DNA of 64,000 nucleotides from Tetragonia tetragonoides (GCA_038025085.1 CM076146.1:22796001-22860000), one strand, 5' to 3'; shown: positions 1 through 12,400, counted from the first letter of the stretch. Numbers and translations are program-made. The notes: a model not told the origin generated them from the letters alone.

Positions 1-168
1 GAACTCAATTTCTATCACCCTAGTCGTAAGAGCTGTTAAAACGCGTAAATTCATTCAACAGCTTGAGTTGAAACTTGTTTGTACTTGTAAACATCCTAGG
101 TGTAGTTTCACACTCAAATGAATGCAAACAACGTATTTGGATGCTTTCTCTTAATATACAACACAAAA
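1..168 (+). repeat. Type B reference monomer (168 bp)
   Basis: This is a typical copy of the second class, one base shorter because the start reads GAACTCAATTTCTATC instead of GAACTCAAATCTCTTTC. Other linked differences from type A are CTAGTCGTAAGAGCTGTT, AAATTCATTCAACAGC, TGTACTTGTAAAC and often CAACGTATTTGG. B monomers begin at, among others, 845, 1352, 2533, 3376, 4726, 5738, 6245, 6920, 7088, 8269 and 9450. They usually stand alone between two to seven A monomers, so they serve as phase markers for the higher-order units. In the right half of the window the B class changes to AAATTCATTATACAGC with CTAGCTGTAGTATC. Confidence 0.94.
31..63. other. Inverted repeat in type B monomer with matched arm changes
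   Basis: The left arm AGCTGTT is at 31-37 and the right arm AACAGCT at 57-63, again perfect reverse complements around a 19-base loop at 38-56. Relative to type A, the fifth base of the left arm is G instead of T, and the partner base on the right is C instead of A, so pairing is kept. In the later B variant the right arm reads TACAGCT, which leaves 6 bp paired and still keeps the matched base. Confidence 0.8.
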
Positions 169-337
169 GAACTCAAATCTCTTTCACCCTACTCGTATGA
201 GCTTTTAAAACGCGTAAATGCATTCAAAAGCTTGAGTTGAAGCTTGTTTGTAACTGTAAACATCCTAGGTATAGTTTCACACTCAAATGAATGCAAACAA
301 AGTATTTGGATGCTTTCTCTTAATATACAACACAAAA
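169..337 (+). repeat. Type A reference monomer (169 bp)
   Basis: This is a typical copy of the commonest class. It starts GAACTCAAATCTC, then has CCCTACTCGTATGAGC, an AGCTTTT/AAAAGCT inverted repeat, a direct repeat of AAGCTTG, TGTAACTGTAAACATCC, CCTAGG, and ends ACAACACAAAA. It contains several six-base palindromes: ACGCGT, ATGCAT, two AAGCTT and CCTAGG. Sub-variants differ at a few positions: GTATAAGCTTTTCAAACG (the A' form), CTCGATGAGC with one base missing, and later GAAATCAAATC with TTAAAAACGCG. At 169 bp (not a multiple of three), reading frames rotate from copy to copy, which argues against coding. Confidence 0.95.
200..232. other. Inverted repeat in type A monomer (7-bp arms, 19-nt loop)
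   Basis: The left arm AGCTTTT is at 200-206 and the right arm AAAAGCT at 226-232; they are perfect reverse complements. The 19-base loop at 207-225 contains ACGCGT and ATGCAT. The same element recurs in almost every A monomer. In the A' form (GTATAAGCTTTTCAAACG) the arms lengthen to 8 bp, AAGCTTTT/AAAAGCTT. It could extrude as a short hairpin or be a binding site with dyad symmetry; neither is shown by sequence alone. Confidence 0.8.
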
Positions 338-1351
338 GAACTGAAATCTCTTTCACCCTTCTCGTATGAGCTTTTAAAACGCGTAAATGCATTCAAAAGC
401 TTGAGTTGAAGCTTGTTTGTAACTGTAAACATCCTAGGTATAGTTTCACACTCAAATGAATGCAAACAAAGTATTTGGATGCTTTCTCTTAATATACAAC
501 ACAAAAAAACTCAAATCTCTTTCACCCTACTCGTATGAGCTTTTAAAACGCGTAAATGCATTCAAAAGCTTGAGTTGAAGCTTGTTTGTAACTGTAAACA
601 TCCTAGGTATAGTTTCACACTCAAATGAATGCAAACAATATATTTGGATGATTTCTCTTAATATACAACACAAAAGAACTCAAATGTCTTTCACCCTACT
701 CGTATAAGCTTTTCAAACGCGTAAATGCATTCAAAAGCTTGAGTTGAAGCTTGTTTGTAACTGTAAACATCCTAGGTGTAGTTTCACAGTCAAATGATTG
801 CAAACAAAGTATTTGGAATCTTTCTCTTAATATACAACACAAAAGAACTCAATTTCTATCACCCTAGTCGTAAGAGCTGTTAAAACACGTAAATGCATTC
901 AAAAGCTTGAGTTGAAGCTTGTTTGTACTTGTAAACATCCTAGGTGTAGTTTCACACTCAAATGAATGCAAACAACGTATTTGGATGCTTTCTCTTAATA
1001 TACAACACAAAAGAACTCAAATCTCTTTCACCCTACTCGTATGAGCTTTTAAAACGCGTAAATGCATTCAAAAGCTTGAGTTGAAGCTTGTTTGTAACTG
1101 TAAACATCCTAGGTATAGTTTCACAATCAAATGAATGCAAACAAAGTATTTGGATGCTTTCTCTTAATATACAACACAAAAGAACTCAAATCTCTTTCAC
1201 CCTACTCGTATGAGCTTTTAAAACGCGTAAATGCATTCAAAAGCTTGAGTTGAAAGCTTGTTTGTAACTGTAAACATCCTAGGTGTAATTTCACACTCAA
1301 ATGAAAGCAAACAAAGTATTTGGATGCTTTCTCTTAATATACAACACAAAA

Positions 1352-2532
1352 GAACTCAATTTCTATCACCCTAGTCGTAAGAGCTGTTAAAACGCGTAAA
1401 TTCATTCAACAGCTTGAGTTGAAACTTGTTTGTACTTGTAAACATCCTAGGTGTAGTTTCACACTCAAATGAATGCAAACAACGTATTTGGATGCTTTCT
1501 CTTAATATACAACACAAAAGAACTCAAATCTCTTTCACCCTACTTGTATGAGCTTTTAAAACGAGTAAATGCATTCAAAAGCTTGAGTTGAAGCTTGTTT
1601 GTAACTGTAAACATCCTAGGTATAGTTTCACACTCAAATGAATGCAAACAAAGTATTTGGATGCTTTCTCTTAATATACAACACAAAAGAACTCAAATCT
1701 CTTTCACCCTACTCGTATGAGCTTTTAAAACGCGTAAATGCATTCAAAAGCTTGAGTTGAAGCTTGTTTGTAACTGTAAACATCCTAGGTATAGTTTCAC
1801 ACTCAAATGAATGAAAACAAAGTATTTGGATGCTTTCTCTTAATATACAACACAAAAGAACTCAAATCTCTTTCACCCTACTCGTATGAGCTTTTAAAAC
1901 GCGTAAATGCATTCAAAAGCTTGAGTTGAAGCTTGTTTGTAACTGTAAACATGCTAGGTGTAGTTTCACACTCAAATGATTGCAAACAATATATTTGGAT
2001 GATTTCTCTTAATATACAACACAAAAGAACTCAAATGTCTTTCACCCTACTCGTATAAGCTTTTCAAACGCGTAAATGCATTCAAAAGCTTGAGTTGAAA
2101 CTTGTTTGTAACTGTAAACATCCTAGGTATAGTTTCACACTCAAATGAATGCAAACAACGTGTTTGGATGCTTTCTCTTAATATACAACACAAAAGAACT
2201 CAAATCTCTTTCACCCTACTCGTATGAGCTTTTAAAACGCGTAAATGCATTCAAAAGCTTGAGTTGAAGCTTGTTTGTAACTGTAAACATCCTAGGTATA
2301 GTTTCACACTCAAATGAATGCAAACAAAGTAATTGGATGCTTTCTCTTAATACACAACACAAAAAACTCAAATCTCTTTCACCCTACTCGTATGAGCTTT
2401 TAAAACGCGTAAATGCATTCAAAAGCTTGAGTTGAAGCTTGTTTGTAACTGTAAACATCCTAGGTGTAATTTCACACTCAAATGAAAGCAAACAAAGTAT
2501 TTGGATGCTTTCTCTTAATATACAACACAAAA
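1352..2532 (+). repeat. Seven-monomer higher-order unit (1,181 bp)
   Basis: The order is one B monomer (1352), three A, one A' with GTATAAGCTTTTC, one A preceded by CAACGTGTTTGG, and one A preceded by a TACACAACACAAAAAACTC junction. It ends with a GAAAGCAAAC variant just before the next B. The same order recurs at 7088-8268 and 8269-9449, so this is a true higher-order period. Confidence 0.85.
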
Positions 2533-3375
2533 GAACTCAATTTCTATCACCCTAGTCGTAAGAGCTGTTAAAACGCGTAAATTCATTCAACAGCTTGAGT
2601 TGAAACTTGTTTGTACTTGTAAACATCCTAGGTGTAGTTTCACACTCAAATGAATGCAAACAACGTATTTAGATGCTTTCTCTTAATATACAACACAAAA
2701 GAACTCAAATCTCTTTCACCCTACTCGTATGAGCTTTTAAAACGCGTAAATGCATTCAAAAGCTTGAGTTGAAGCTTGTTTGTAACTGTAAACATGCTAG
2801 GTGTAGTTTCACACTCAAATGATTGCAAACAATATATTTGGATGATTTCTCTTAATATACAACACAAAAGAACTCAAATCTCTTTCACCCTACTCGTATA
2901 AGCTTTTCAAACGCGTAAATGCATTCAAAAGCTTGAGTTGAAACTTGTTTGTAACTGTAAACATCCTAGGTATAGTTTCACACTCAAATGAATGCAAACA
3001 ACGTGTTTGGATGCTTTCTCTTAATATACAACACAAAAGAACTCAAATCTCTTTCACCCTACTCGTATGAGCTTTTAAAACGCGTAAATGCATTCAAAAG
3101 CTTGAGTTGAAGCTTGTTTGTAACTGTAAACATCCTAGGTATAGTTTCACACTCAAATGAATGCAAACAAAGTAATTGGATGCTTTCTCTTAATACACAA
3201 CACAAAAAACTCAAATCTCTTTCACCCTACTCGTATGAGCTTTTAAAACGCGTAAATGCATTCAAAAGCTTGAGTTGAAGCTTGTTTGTAACTGTAAACA
3301 TCCTAGGTGTAATTTCACACTCAAATGAAAGCAAACAAAGTATTTGGATGCTTTCTCTTAATATACAACAGAAAA
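2533..3375 (+). repeat. Five-monomer higher-order unit (843 bp)
   Basis: This unit has the same order of variants as the preceding seven-monomer unit but two A monomers are missing after the B: B (2533), A, A' with GTATAAGC, A, A. The length difference is 338 bp, exactly two monomers, which fits an unequal exchange in register. Confidence 0.8.
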
Positions 3376-4725
3376 GAACTCAATTTCTATCACCCTAGTC
3401 GTAAGAGCTGTTAAAACGCGTAAATTCATTCAACAGCTTGAGTTGAAACTTGTTTGTACTTGTAAACATCCTAGGTGTAGTTTCACACTCAAATGAATGC
3501 AAACAACGTATTTGGATGCTTTCTCTTAATATACAACACAAAAGAACTCAAATCTCTTTCACCCTACTCGTATGAGCTTTTAAAACGCGTAAATGCATTC
3601 AAAAGCTTGAGTTGAAGCTTGTTTGTAACTGTAAACATCCTAGGTATAGTTTCACACTCAAATGAATGCAAACAAAGTATTTGGATGCTTTCTCTTAATA
3701 TACAACACAAAAGAACTGAAATCTCTTTCACCCTTCTCGTATGAGCTTTTAAAACGCGTAAATGCATTCAAAAGCTTGAGTTGAAGCTTGTTTGTAACTG
3801 TAAACATCCTAGGTATAGTTTCACACTCAAATGAATGCAAACAAAGTATTTGGATGCTTTCTCTTAATATACAACACAAAAGAACTCAAATCTCTTTCAC
3901 CCTACTCGTATGAGCTTTTAAAACGCGTAAATGCATTCAAAAGCTTGAGTTGAAGCTTGTTTGTAACTGTAAACATGCTAGGTGTAGTTTCACACTCAAA
4001 TGATTGCAAACAAAGTATTTGGATGATTTCCCTTAATATACAACACAAAAGAACTCAAATCTCTTTCACCCTACTCGTATAAGCTTTTCAAACGCGTAAA
4101 TGCATTCAAAAGCTTGAGTTGAAACTTGTTTGTAACTGTAAACATCCTAGGTATAGTTTCACACTCAAATGAATGCAAACAAAGTATTTGGATGCTTTCT
4201 CTTAATATACAACACAAAAGAACTCAAATCTCTTTCACCCTACTCGTATGAGCTTTTAAAACGCGTAAATGCATTCAAAAGCTTGAGTTGAAGCTTGTTT
4301 GTAACTGTAAATATCCTAGGTGTAGTTTCACACTCAAATGAATGCAAACAACGTATTTGGATGCTTTCTCTTAATATACAACACAAAAGAACTCAAATCT
4401 CTTTCACCCTACTCGTATGAGCTTTTAAAACGCGTAAATGCATTCAAAAGCTTGAGTTGAAGCTTGTTTGTAACTGTAAACATCCTAGGCATAGTTTCAC
4501 ACTCAAATGAATGCAAACAAAGTATTTGGATGCTTTCTCTTAATATACAACACAAAAGAACTCAAATCTCTTTCACCCTACTCGATGAGCTTTTAAAACG
4601 CGTAAATGCATTCAAAAGCTTGAGTTGAAGCTTGTTTGTAACTGTAAACATCCTAGGTGTAGTTTCACAGTCAAATGATTGCAAACAAAGTATTTGGAAT
4701 CTTTCTCTTAATATACAACACAAAA
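3376..4725 (+). repeat. Eight-monomer unit; left part duplicates the window's first 600 bp
   Basis: The unit runs B (3376), A, A, A, A' (4052), then A copies ending in a CTCGATGAGC variant before the next B at 4726. Its first part matches bases 1 to about 600 at an offset of 3,375 bp (20 monomers), including the rare GAACTGAAATC with CCCTTCTCG at 338 and 3713. The match is lost near 602/3977, where the right copy reads ATGCTAGGTG instead of ATCCTAGGTA. Confidence 0.75.
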
Positions 4726-5737
4726 GAACTCAATTTCTATCACCCTAGTCGTAAGAGCTGTTAAAACACGTAAATTCATTCAACAGCTTGAGTTGAAGCT
4801 TGTTTGTACTTGTAAACATCCTAGGTGTAGTTTCACACTCAAATGAATGCAAACAACGTATTTGGATGCTTTCTCTTAATATACAACACAAAAGAACTCA
4901 AATCTCTTTCACCCTACTCGTATGAGCTTTTAAAACGCGTAAATGCATTCAAAAGCTTGAGTTGAAGCTTGTTTGTAACTGTAAACATCCTAGGTATAGT
5001 TTCACAATCAAATGAATGCAAACAAAGTATTTGGATGCTTTCTCTTAATATACAACACAAAAGAACTCAAATCTCTTTCACCCTACTCGTATGAGCTTTT
5101 AAAACGCGTAAATGCATTCAAAAGCTTGAGTTGAAGCTTGTTTGTAACTGTAAACATCCTAGGTATAGTTTCACACTCAAATGAATGCAAACAAAGTATT
5201 TGGATGCTTTCTCTTAATATACAACACAAAAGAACTCAAATCTCTTTCACCCTACTCGTATGAGCTTTTAAAACGGGTAAATGCATTCAAAAGCTTGAGT
5301 TGAAGCTTGTTTGTAACTGTAAACATGCTAGGTATAGTTTCACACTCAAATGATTGCAAATTAAGTATTTGGATGATTTCCCTTAATATACAACACAAAA
5401 GAACTCAAATCTCTTTCACCCTACTCGTATAAGCTTTTCAAACGCGTAAATGCATTCAAAAGCTTGAGTTGAAACTTGTTTGTAACTGTAAACATCCTAG
5501 GTATAGTTTCACACTCAAATGAATGCAAACAAAGTATTTGGATGCTTTCTCTTAATATACAACACAAAAGAACTCAAATCTCTTTCACCCTACTCGATGA
5601 GCTTTTAAAACGCGTAAATGCATTCAAAAGCTTGAGTTGAAGCTTGTTTGTAACTGTAAACATCCTAGGTGTAGTTTCACAGTCAAATGATTGCAAACAA
5701 AGTATTTGGAATCTTTCTCTTAATATACAACACAAAA
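4726..5737 (+). repeat. Six-monomer unit (1,012 bp) headed by ACACGT-type B
   Basis: It is headed by a B monomer with AAAACACGT instead of AAAACGCGT and ends with the CTCGATGAGC A variant and a TTTCACAGTC / TTTGGAATC tail. The next unit at 5738 starts with the same ACACGT-type B. The same three-monomer signature (CTCGATGAGC A, GGAATC tail, ACACGT B) recurs near 11983, 13163, 13838, 15018, 16198, 17378 and 18559. Confidence 0.75.
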
Positions 5738-7087
5738 GAACTCAATTTCTATCACCCTAGTCGTAAGAGCTGTTAAAACACGTAAATTCATTCAACAGCT
5801 TGAGTTGAAGCTTGTTTGTACTTGTAAACATCCTAGGTGTAGTTTCACACTCAAATGAATGCAAACAACGTATTTGGATGCTTTCTCTTAATATACAACA
5901 CAAAAGAACTCAAATCTCTTTCACCCTACTCGTATGAGCTTTTAAAAACGGGTAAATGCATTCAAAAGCTTGAGTTGAAGCTTGTTTGTAACTGTAAACA
6001 TCCTAGGTATAGTTTCACACTCAAATGAATGCAAACAAAGTATTTGGATGCTTTCTCTTAATACACAACACAAAAAACTCAAATCTCTTTCACCCTACTC
6101 GTATGAGCTTTTAAAACGCGTAAATGCATTCAAAAGCTTGAGTTGAAAGCTTGTTTGTAACTGTAAACATCCTAGGTGTAATTTCACACTCAAATGAAAG
6201 CAAACAAAGTATTTGGATGCTTTCTCTTAATATACAACACAAAAGAACTCAATTTCTATCACCCTAGTCGTAAGAGCTGTTAAAACGCGTAAATTCATTC
6301 AACAGCTTGAGTTGAAACTTGTTTGTACTTGTAAACATCCTAGGTGTAGTTTCACACTCAAATGAATGCAAACAACGTATTTGGATGCTTTCTCTTAATA
6401 TACAACACAAAAGAACTCAAATCTCTTTCACCCTACTCGTATGAGCTTTTAAAACGCGTAAATGCATTCAAAAGCTTGAGTTGAAGCTTGTTTGTAACTG
6501 TAAACATCCTAGGTATAGTTTCACACTCAAATGAATGCAAACAAAGTATTTGGATGCTTTCTCTTAATATACAACACAAAAGAACTCAAATCTCTTTCAC
6601 CCTACTCGGATGAGCTTTTAAAACGCGTAAATGCATTCAAAAGCTTGAGTTGAAGCTTGTTTGTAACTGTAAACATGCTAGGTGTAGTTTCACACTCAAA
6701 TGATTGCAAACAATATATTTGGATGATTTCTCTTAATATACAACACAAAAGAACTCAAATGTCTTTCACCCTACTCGTATAAGCTTTTCAAACGCGTAAA
6801 TGCATTCAAAAGCTTGAGTTGAAACTTGTTTGTAACTGTAAACATCCTAGGTATAGTTTCACACTCAAATGAAAGCAAACAAAGTATTTGGATGCTTTCT
6901 CTTAATATACAACAGAAAAGAACTCAATTTCTATCACCCTAGTCGTAAGAGCTGTTAAAACGCGTAAATTCATTCAACAGCTTGAGTTGAAACTTGTTTG
7001 TACTTGTAAACATCCTAGGTGTAGTTTCACACTCAAATGAATGCAAACAACGTATTTGGATGCTTTCTCTTAATATACAACACAAAA
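5738..7087 (+). repeat. Short mixed units between B monomers at 5738, 6245 and 6920
   Basis: B monomers start at 5738, 6245 and 6920, giving three- and four-monomer spacings, and the B at 6920 is directly followed by another B at 7088. Adjacent B monomers are rare in the window and suggest that a recombination joined two units here. The segment contains an AAAAACGGGTAAATG variant and a CTCGGATGAGC variant. No other feature was seen. Confidence 0.65.
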
Positions 7088-8268
7088 GAACTCAATTTCT
7101 ATCACCCTAGTCGTAAGAGCTGTTAAAACGCGTAAATTCATTCAACAGCTTGAGTTGAAACTTGTTTGTACTTGTAAACATCCTAGGTGTAGTTTCACAC
7201 TCAAATGAATGCAAACAACGTATTTGGATGCTTTCTCTTAATATACAACACAAAAGAACTCAAATCTCTTTCACCCTACTCGTATGAGCTTTTAAAACGC
7301 GTAAATGCATTCAAAAGCTTGAGTTGAAGCTTGTTTGTAACTGTAAACATCCTAGGTATAGTTTCACACTCAAATGAATGCAAACAAAGTATTTGGATGC
7401 TTTCTCTTAATATACAACACAAAAGAACTCAAATCTCTTTCACCCTACTCGTATGAGCTTTTAAAACGCGTAAATGCATTCAAAAGCTTGAGTTGAAGAT
7501 TGTTTGTAACTGTAAACATCCTAGGTATAGTTTCACACTCAAATGAATGCAAACAAAGTATTTGGATGCTTTCTCTTAATATACAACACAAAAGAACTCA
7601 AATCTCTTTCACCCTACTCGTATGAGCTTTTAAAACGCGTAAATGCATTCAAAAGCTTGAGTTGAAGCTTGTTTGTAACTGTAAACATGGTAGGTGTAGT
7701 TTCACACTCAAATGATTGCAAACAATATATTTGGATGATTTCTCTTAATATACAACACAAAAGAACTCAAATGTCTTTCACCCTACTCGTATAAGCTTTT
7801 CAAACGCGTAAATGCATTCAAAAGCTTGAGTTGAAACTTGTTTGTAACTGTAAACATCCTAGGTATAGTTTCACACTCAAATGAATGCAAACAACGTGTT
7901 TGGATGCTTTCTCTTAATATACAACACAAAAGAACTCAAATCTCTTTCACCCTACTCGTATGAGCTTTTAAAACGCGTAAATGCATTCAAAAGCTTGAGT
8001 TGAAGCTTGTTTGTAACTGTAAACATCCTAGGTATAGTTTCACACTCAAATGAATGCAAACAAAGTAATTGGATGCTTTCTCTTAATACACAACACAAAA
8101 AACTCAAATCTCTTTCACCCTACTCGTATGAGCTTTTAAAACGCGTAAATGCATTCAAAAGCTTGAGTTGAAGCTTGTTTGTAACTGTAAACATCCTAGG
8201 TGTAATTTCACACTCAAATGAAAGCAAACAAAGTATTTGGATGCTTTCTCTTAATATACAACACAAAA
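7088..8268 (+). repeat. Seven-monomer higher-order unit, second array, copy 1
   Basis: Same order as 1352-2532. Against the next copy (8269-9449) I found only three base differences by eye: GAAGATTG for GAAGCTTG, ATGGTAGG for ATGCTAGG, and AAATGTC for AAATCTC. This makes the pair a very recent tandem duplication. Confidence 0.88.
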
Positions 8269-9449
8269 GAACTCAATTTCTATCACCCTAGTCGTAAGAG
8301 CTGTTAAAACGCGTAAATTCATTCAACAGCTTGAGTTGAAACTTGTTTGTACTTGTAAACATCCTAGGTGTAGTTTCACACTCAAATGAATGCAAACAAC
8401 GTATTTGGATGCTTTCTCTTAATATACAACACAAAAGAACTCAAATCTCTTTCACCCTACTCGTATGAGCTTTTAAAACGCGTAAATGCATTCAAAAGCT
8501 TGAGTTGAAGCTTGTTTGTAACTGTAAACATCCTAGGTATAGTTTCACACTCAAATGAATGCAAACAAAGTATTTGGATGCTTTCTCTTAATATACAACA
8601 CAAAAGAACTCAAATCTCTTTCACCCTACTCGTATGAGCTTTTAAAACGCGTAAATGCATTCAAAAGCTTGAGTTGAAGCTTGTTTGTAACTGTAAACAT
8701 CCTAGGTATAGTTTCACACTCAAATGAATGCAAACAAAGTATTTGGATGCTTTCTCTTAATATACAACACAAAAGAACTCAAATCTCTTTCACCCTACTC
8801 GTATGAGCTTTTAAAACGCGTAAATGCATTCAAAAGCTTGAGTTGAAGCTTGTTTGTAACTGTAAACATGCTAGGTGTAGTTTCACACTCAAATGATTGC
8901 AAACAATATATTTGGATGATTTCTCTTAATATACAACACAAAAGAACTCAAATCTCTTTCACCCTACTCGTATAAGCTTTTCAAACGCGTAAATGCATTC
9001 AAAAGCTTGAGTTGAAACTTGTTTGTAACTGTAAACATCCTAGGTATAGTTTCACACTCAAATGAATGCAAACAACGTGTTTGGATGCTTTCTCTTAATA
9101 TACAACACAAAAGAACTCAAATCTCTTTCACCCTACTCGTATGAGCTTTTAAAACGCGTAAATGCATTCAAAAGCTTGAGTTGAAGCTTGTTTGTAACTG
9201 TAAACATCCTAGGTATAGTTTCACACTCAAATGAATGCAAACAAAGTAATTGGATGCTTTCTCTTAATACACAACACAAAAAACTCAAATCTCTTTCACC
9301 CTACTCGTATGAGCTTTTAAAACGCGTAAATGCATTCAAAAGCTTGAGTTGAAGCTTGTTTGTAACTGTAAACATCCTAGGTGTAATTTCACACTCAAAT
9401 GAAAGCAAACAAAGTATTTGGATGCTTTCTCTTAATATACAACACAAAA
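8269..9449 (+). repeat. Seven-monomer higher-order unit, second array, copy 2
   Basis: Starts with B at 8269 and ends just before the B at 9450, 1,181 bp in all. It contains the A' monomer near 8944 and the GAAAGCAAAC variant at its right end. After 9450 the order is lost: the monomer after the B reads GTATAAGCTTTTAAAACG with AAATACATTC. Confidence 0.88.
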
Positions 9450-12400
9450 GAACTCAATTTCTATCACCCTAGTCGTAAGAGCTGTTAAAACGCGTAAATT
9501 CATTCAACAGCTTGAGTTGAAACTTGTTTGTACTTGTAAACATCCTAGGTGTAGTTTCACACTCAAATGAATGCAAACAACGTATTTGGATGCTTTCTCT
9601 TAATACACAACACAAAAGAACTCAAATCTCTTTCACCCTACTCGTATAAGCTTTTAAAACGCGTAAATACATTCAAAAGCTTGAGTTGAAACTTGTTTGT
9701 AACTGTAAACATCCTAGGTATAGTTTCACACTCAAATGAATGCAAACAACGTGTTTGGATGCTTTCTCTTAATATACAACACAAAAGAACTCAAATCTCT
9801 TTCACCCTACTCGTATGAGCTTTTAAAACGCGTAAATGCATTCAAAAGCTTGAGTTGAAGCTTGTTTGTAACTGTAAACACCCTAGGTATAGTTTCACAC
9901 TCAAATGAATGCAAACAAAGTATTTGGATGATTTCTCTTAATATACAACACAAAAGAACTCAAATCTCTTTCACCCTACTCGTATGAGCTTTTAAAACGC
10001 GTAAATGCATTCAAAAGCTTGAGTTGAAACTTTTTTGTAACTGTAAAAATCCTAGGTATAGTTTCACACTCAAATGAATGCAAACAACGTGTTTGGATGC
10101 TTTCTCTTAATATACAACACAAAAGAACTCAAATCTCTTTCACCCTACTCGTATGAGCTTTTAAAACGCGTAAATGCATTCAAAAGCTTGAGTTGAAGCT
10201 TGTTTGTAACTGTAAACATCCTAGGTATAGTTTCACACTCAAATGAATGCAAACAAAGTAATTGGATGCTTTCTCTTAATACACAACACAAAAAACTCAA
10301 ATCTCTTTCACCCTACTCGTATGAGCTTTTAAAACGCGTAAATGCATTCAAAAGCTTGAGTTGAAGCTTGTTTGTAACTGTAAACATGCTAGGTGTAGTT
10401 TCACACTCAAATGATTGCAAACAAAGTATTTGGATGATTTCTCTTAATATACAACACAAAAGAACTCAAATCTCTTTCACCCTACTCGTATAAGCTTTTC
10501 AAACGCGTAAATGCATTCAAAAGCTTGAGTTGAAACTTGTTTGTAACTGTAAACATCCTAGGTATAGTTTCACACTCAAATGAATGCAAACAACGTGTTT
10601 GGATGCTTTCTCTTAATTTACAACACAAAAGAACTCAAATCTCTTTCACCCTACTCGTATGAGCTTTTAAAACGCGTAAATGCATTCAAAAGCTTGAGTT
10701 GAAGCTTGTTTGTAACTGTAAACATCCTAGGTATAGTTTCACACTCAAATGAATGCAAACAAAGTATTTGGATGCTTTCTCTTAATATACAACACAAAAG
10801 AACTAAAATCTCTTTCACCCTACTCGTATGAGCTTTTAAAACGCGTAAATGCATTCAAAAGCTTGAGTTGAAGCTTGTTTGTAACTGTAAACATCCTAGG
10901 TATAGTTTCACACTCAAATGAATGCAAACAAAGTATTTGGATGCTTTCTCTTAATATACAACACAAAAGAACTCAAATCTCTTTCATTCTACTCGTATGA
11001 GCTTTTAAAAACGCGTAAATGCATTCAAAAGCTTGAGTTGAAGCTTGTTTGTAACTGTAAACATCCTAGGTATAGTTTCACACTCAAATGAATGCAAACA
11101 AAGTATTTGGATGCTTTCTCTTAATACACAACACAAAAGAACTCAAATCTCTTTCACCCTACTCGTATGAGCTTTTAAAACGCGTAAATGCATTCAAAAG
11201 CTTGAGTTGAAACTTGTTTGTAACAGTAAACATCCTAGGTATAGTTTCACACTCAAATGAATGCAAACAACGTGTTTGGATGCTTTCTCTTAATATATAA
11301 CACAAAAGAACTCAAATCTCTTTCACCCTACTCGTATGAGCTTTTAAAACGCGTAAATGCATTCAAAAGCTTGAGTTGAAGCTTGTTTGTAACTGTAAAC
11401 ATCCTAGGTATAGTTTCACACTCAAATGAATGCAAACAAAGTATTTGGATGATTTCTCTTAATATACAACACAAAAGAACTCAAATCTCTTTCACCCTAC
11501 TCGTATGAGCTTTGAAAACGCGTAAATGCATTCAAAAGCTTGAGTTGAAACTTTTTTGTAACTGCAAAAATCCTAGGTATAGTTTCACACTCAAATGAAT
11601 GCAAACAAAGTATTTGGATGCTTTCTCTTAATATACAACACAAAAGAACTCAAATCTCTTTCACTCTACTCGTATGAGCTTTTAAAACGCGTAAATGCAT
11701 TCAAAAGCTTGAGTTGAAGCTTGTTTGTAACTGTAACCATCCTAGGTGTAGTTTCACACTCAAATTATTGCAAACAAAGTATTTGGATGCTTTCTCTTAA
11801 TATACAACACAAAAGAACTCAATTTCTATCACCCTTGTCGTAAGAGCTGTTAAAACGCGTAAATTCATTCAACAGCTTGAGTTGAAGCTTGTTTGTACTT
11901 GTAAACATCCTAGGTGTAGGTTCACACTCAAATGAATGCAAACAACGTATTTGGATGATTTCTCTTAATATACAACACAAAAGAACTCAAATCTCTTTCA
12001 CCCTACTCGATGAGCTTTTAAAACGCGTAAATGCATTCAAAAGCTTGAGTTGAAGCTTGTTTGTAACTGTAAACATCCTAGGTGTAGTTTCACAGTCAAA
12101 TGATTGCAAACAAAGTATTTGGAATCTTTCTCTTAATATACAACACAAAAGAACTCAATTTCTATCACCCTAGTCGTAAGAGCTGTTAAAACACGTAAAT
12201 TCATTCAACAGCTTGAGTTGAAGCTTGTTTGTACTTGTAAACATCCTAGGTGTAGTTTCACACTCAAATGAATGCAAACAACGTATTTGGATGCTTTCTC
12301 TTAATATACAACACAAAAGAACTCAAATCTCTTTCACCCTAATCGTATGAGCTTTTAAAAACGCGTAAATGCATTCAAAAGCTTGAGTTGAAGCTTGTTT

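Noticed and set aside
189..504. Minus-strand reading frames of 67 and 73 codons, repeated at 3564-3879, 10651-10854, 27353-27556, 35212-35433, 40632-40835, 41307-41510, 41907-42128, 47702-47923, 52558-52761 and 57062-57265
   Set aside because: They are the same satellite read in a chance open frame. The monomer is 169 bp, so frames rotate from copy to copy, and the frames open or close with random point changes. No start context or conserved domain is present.
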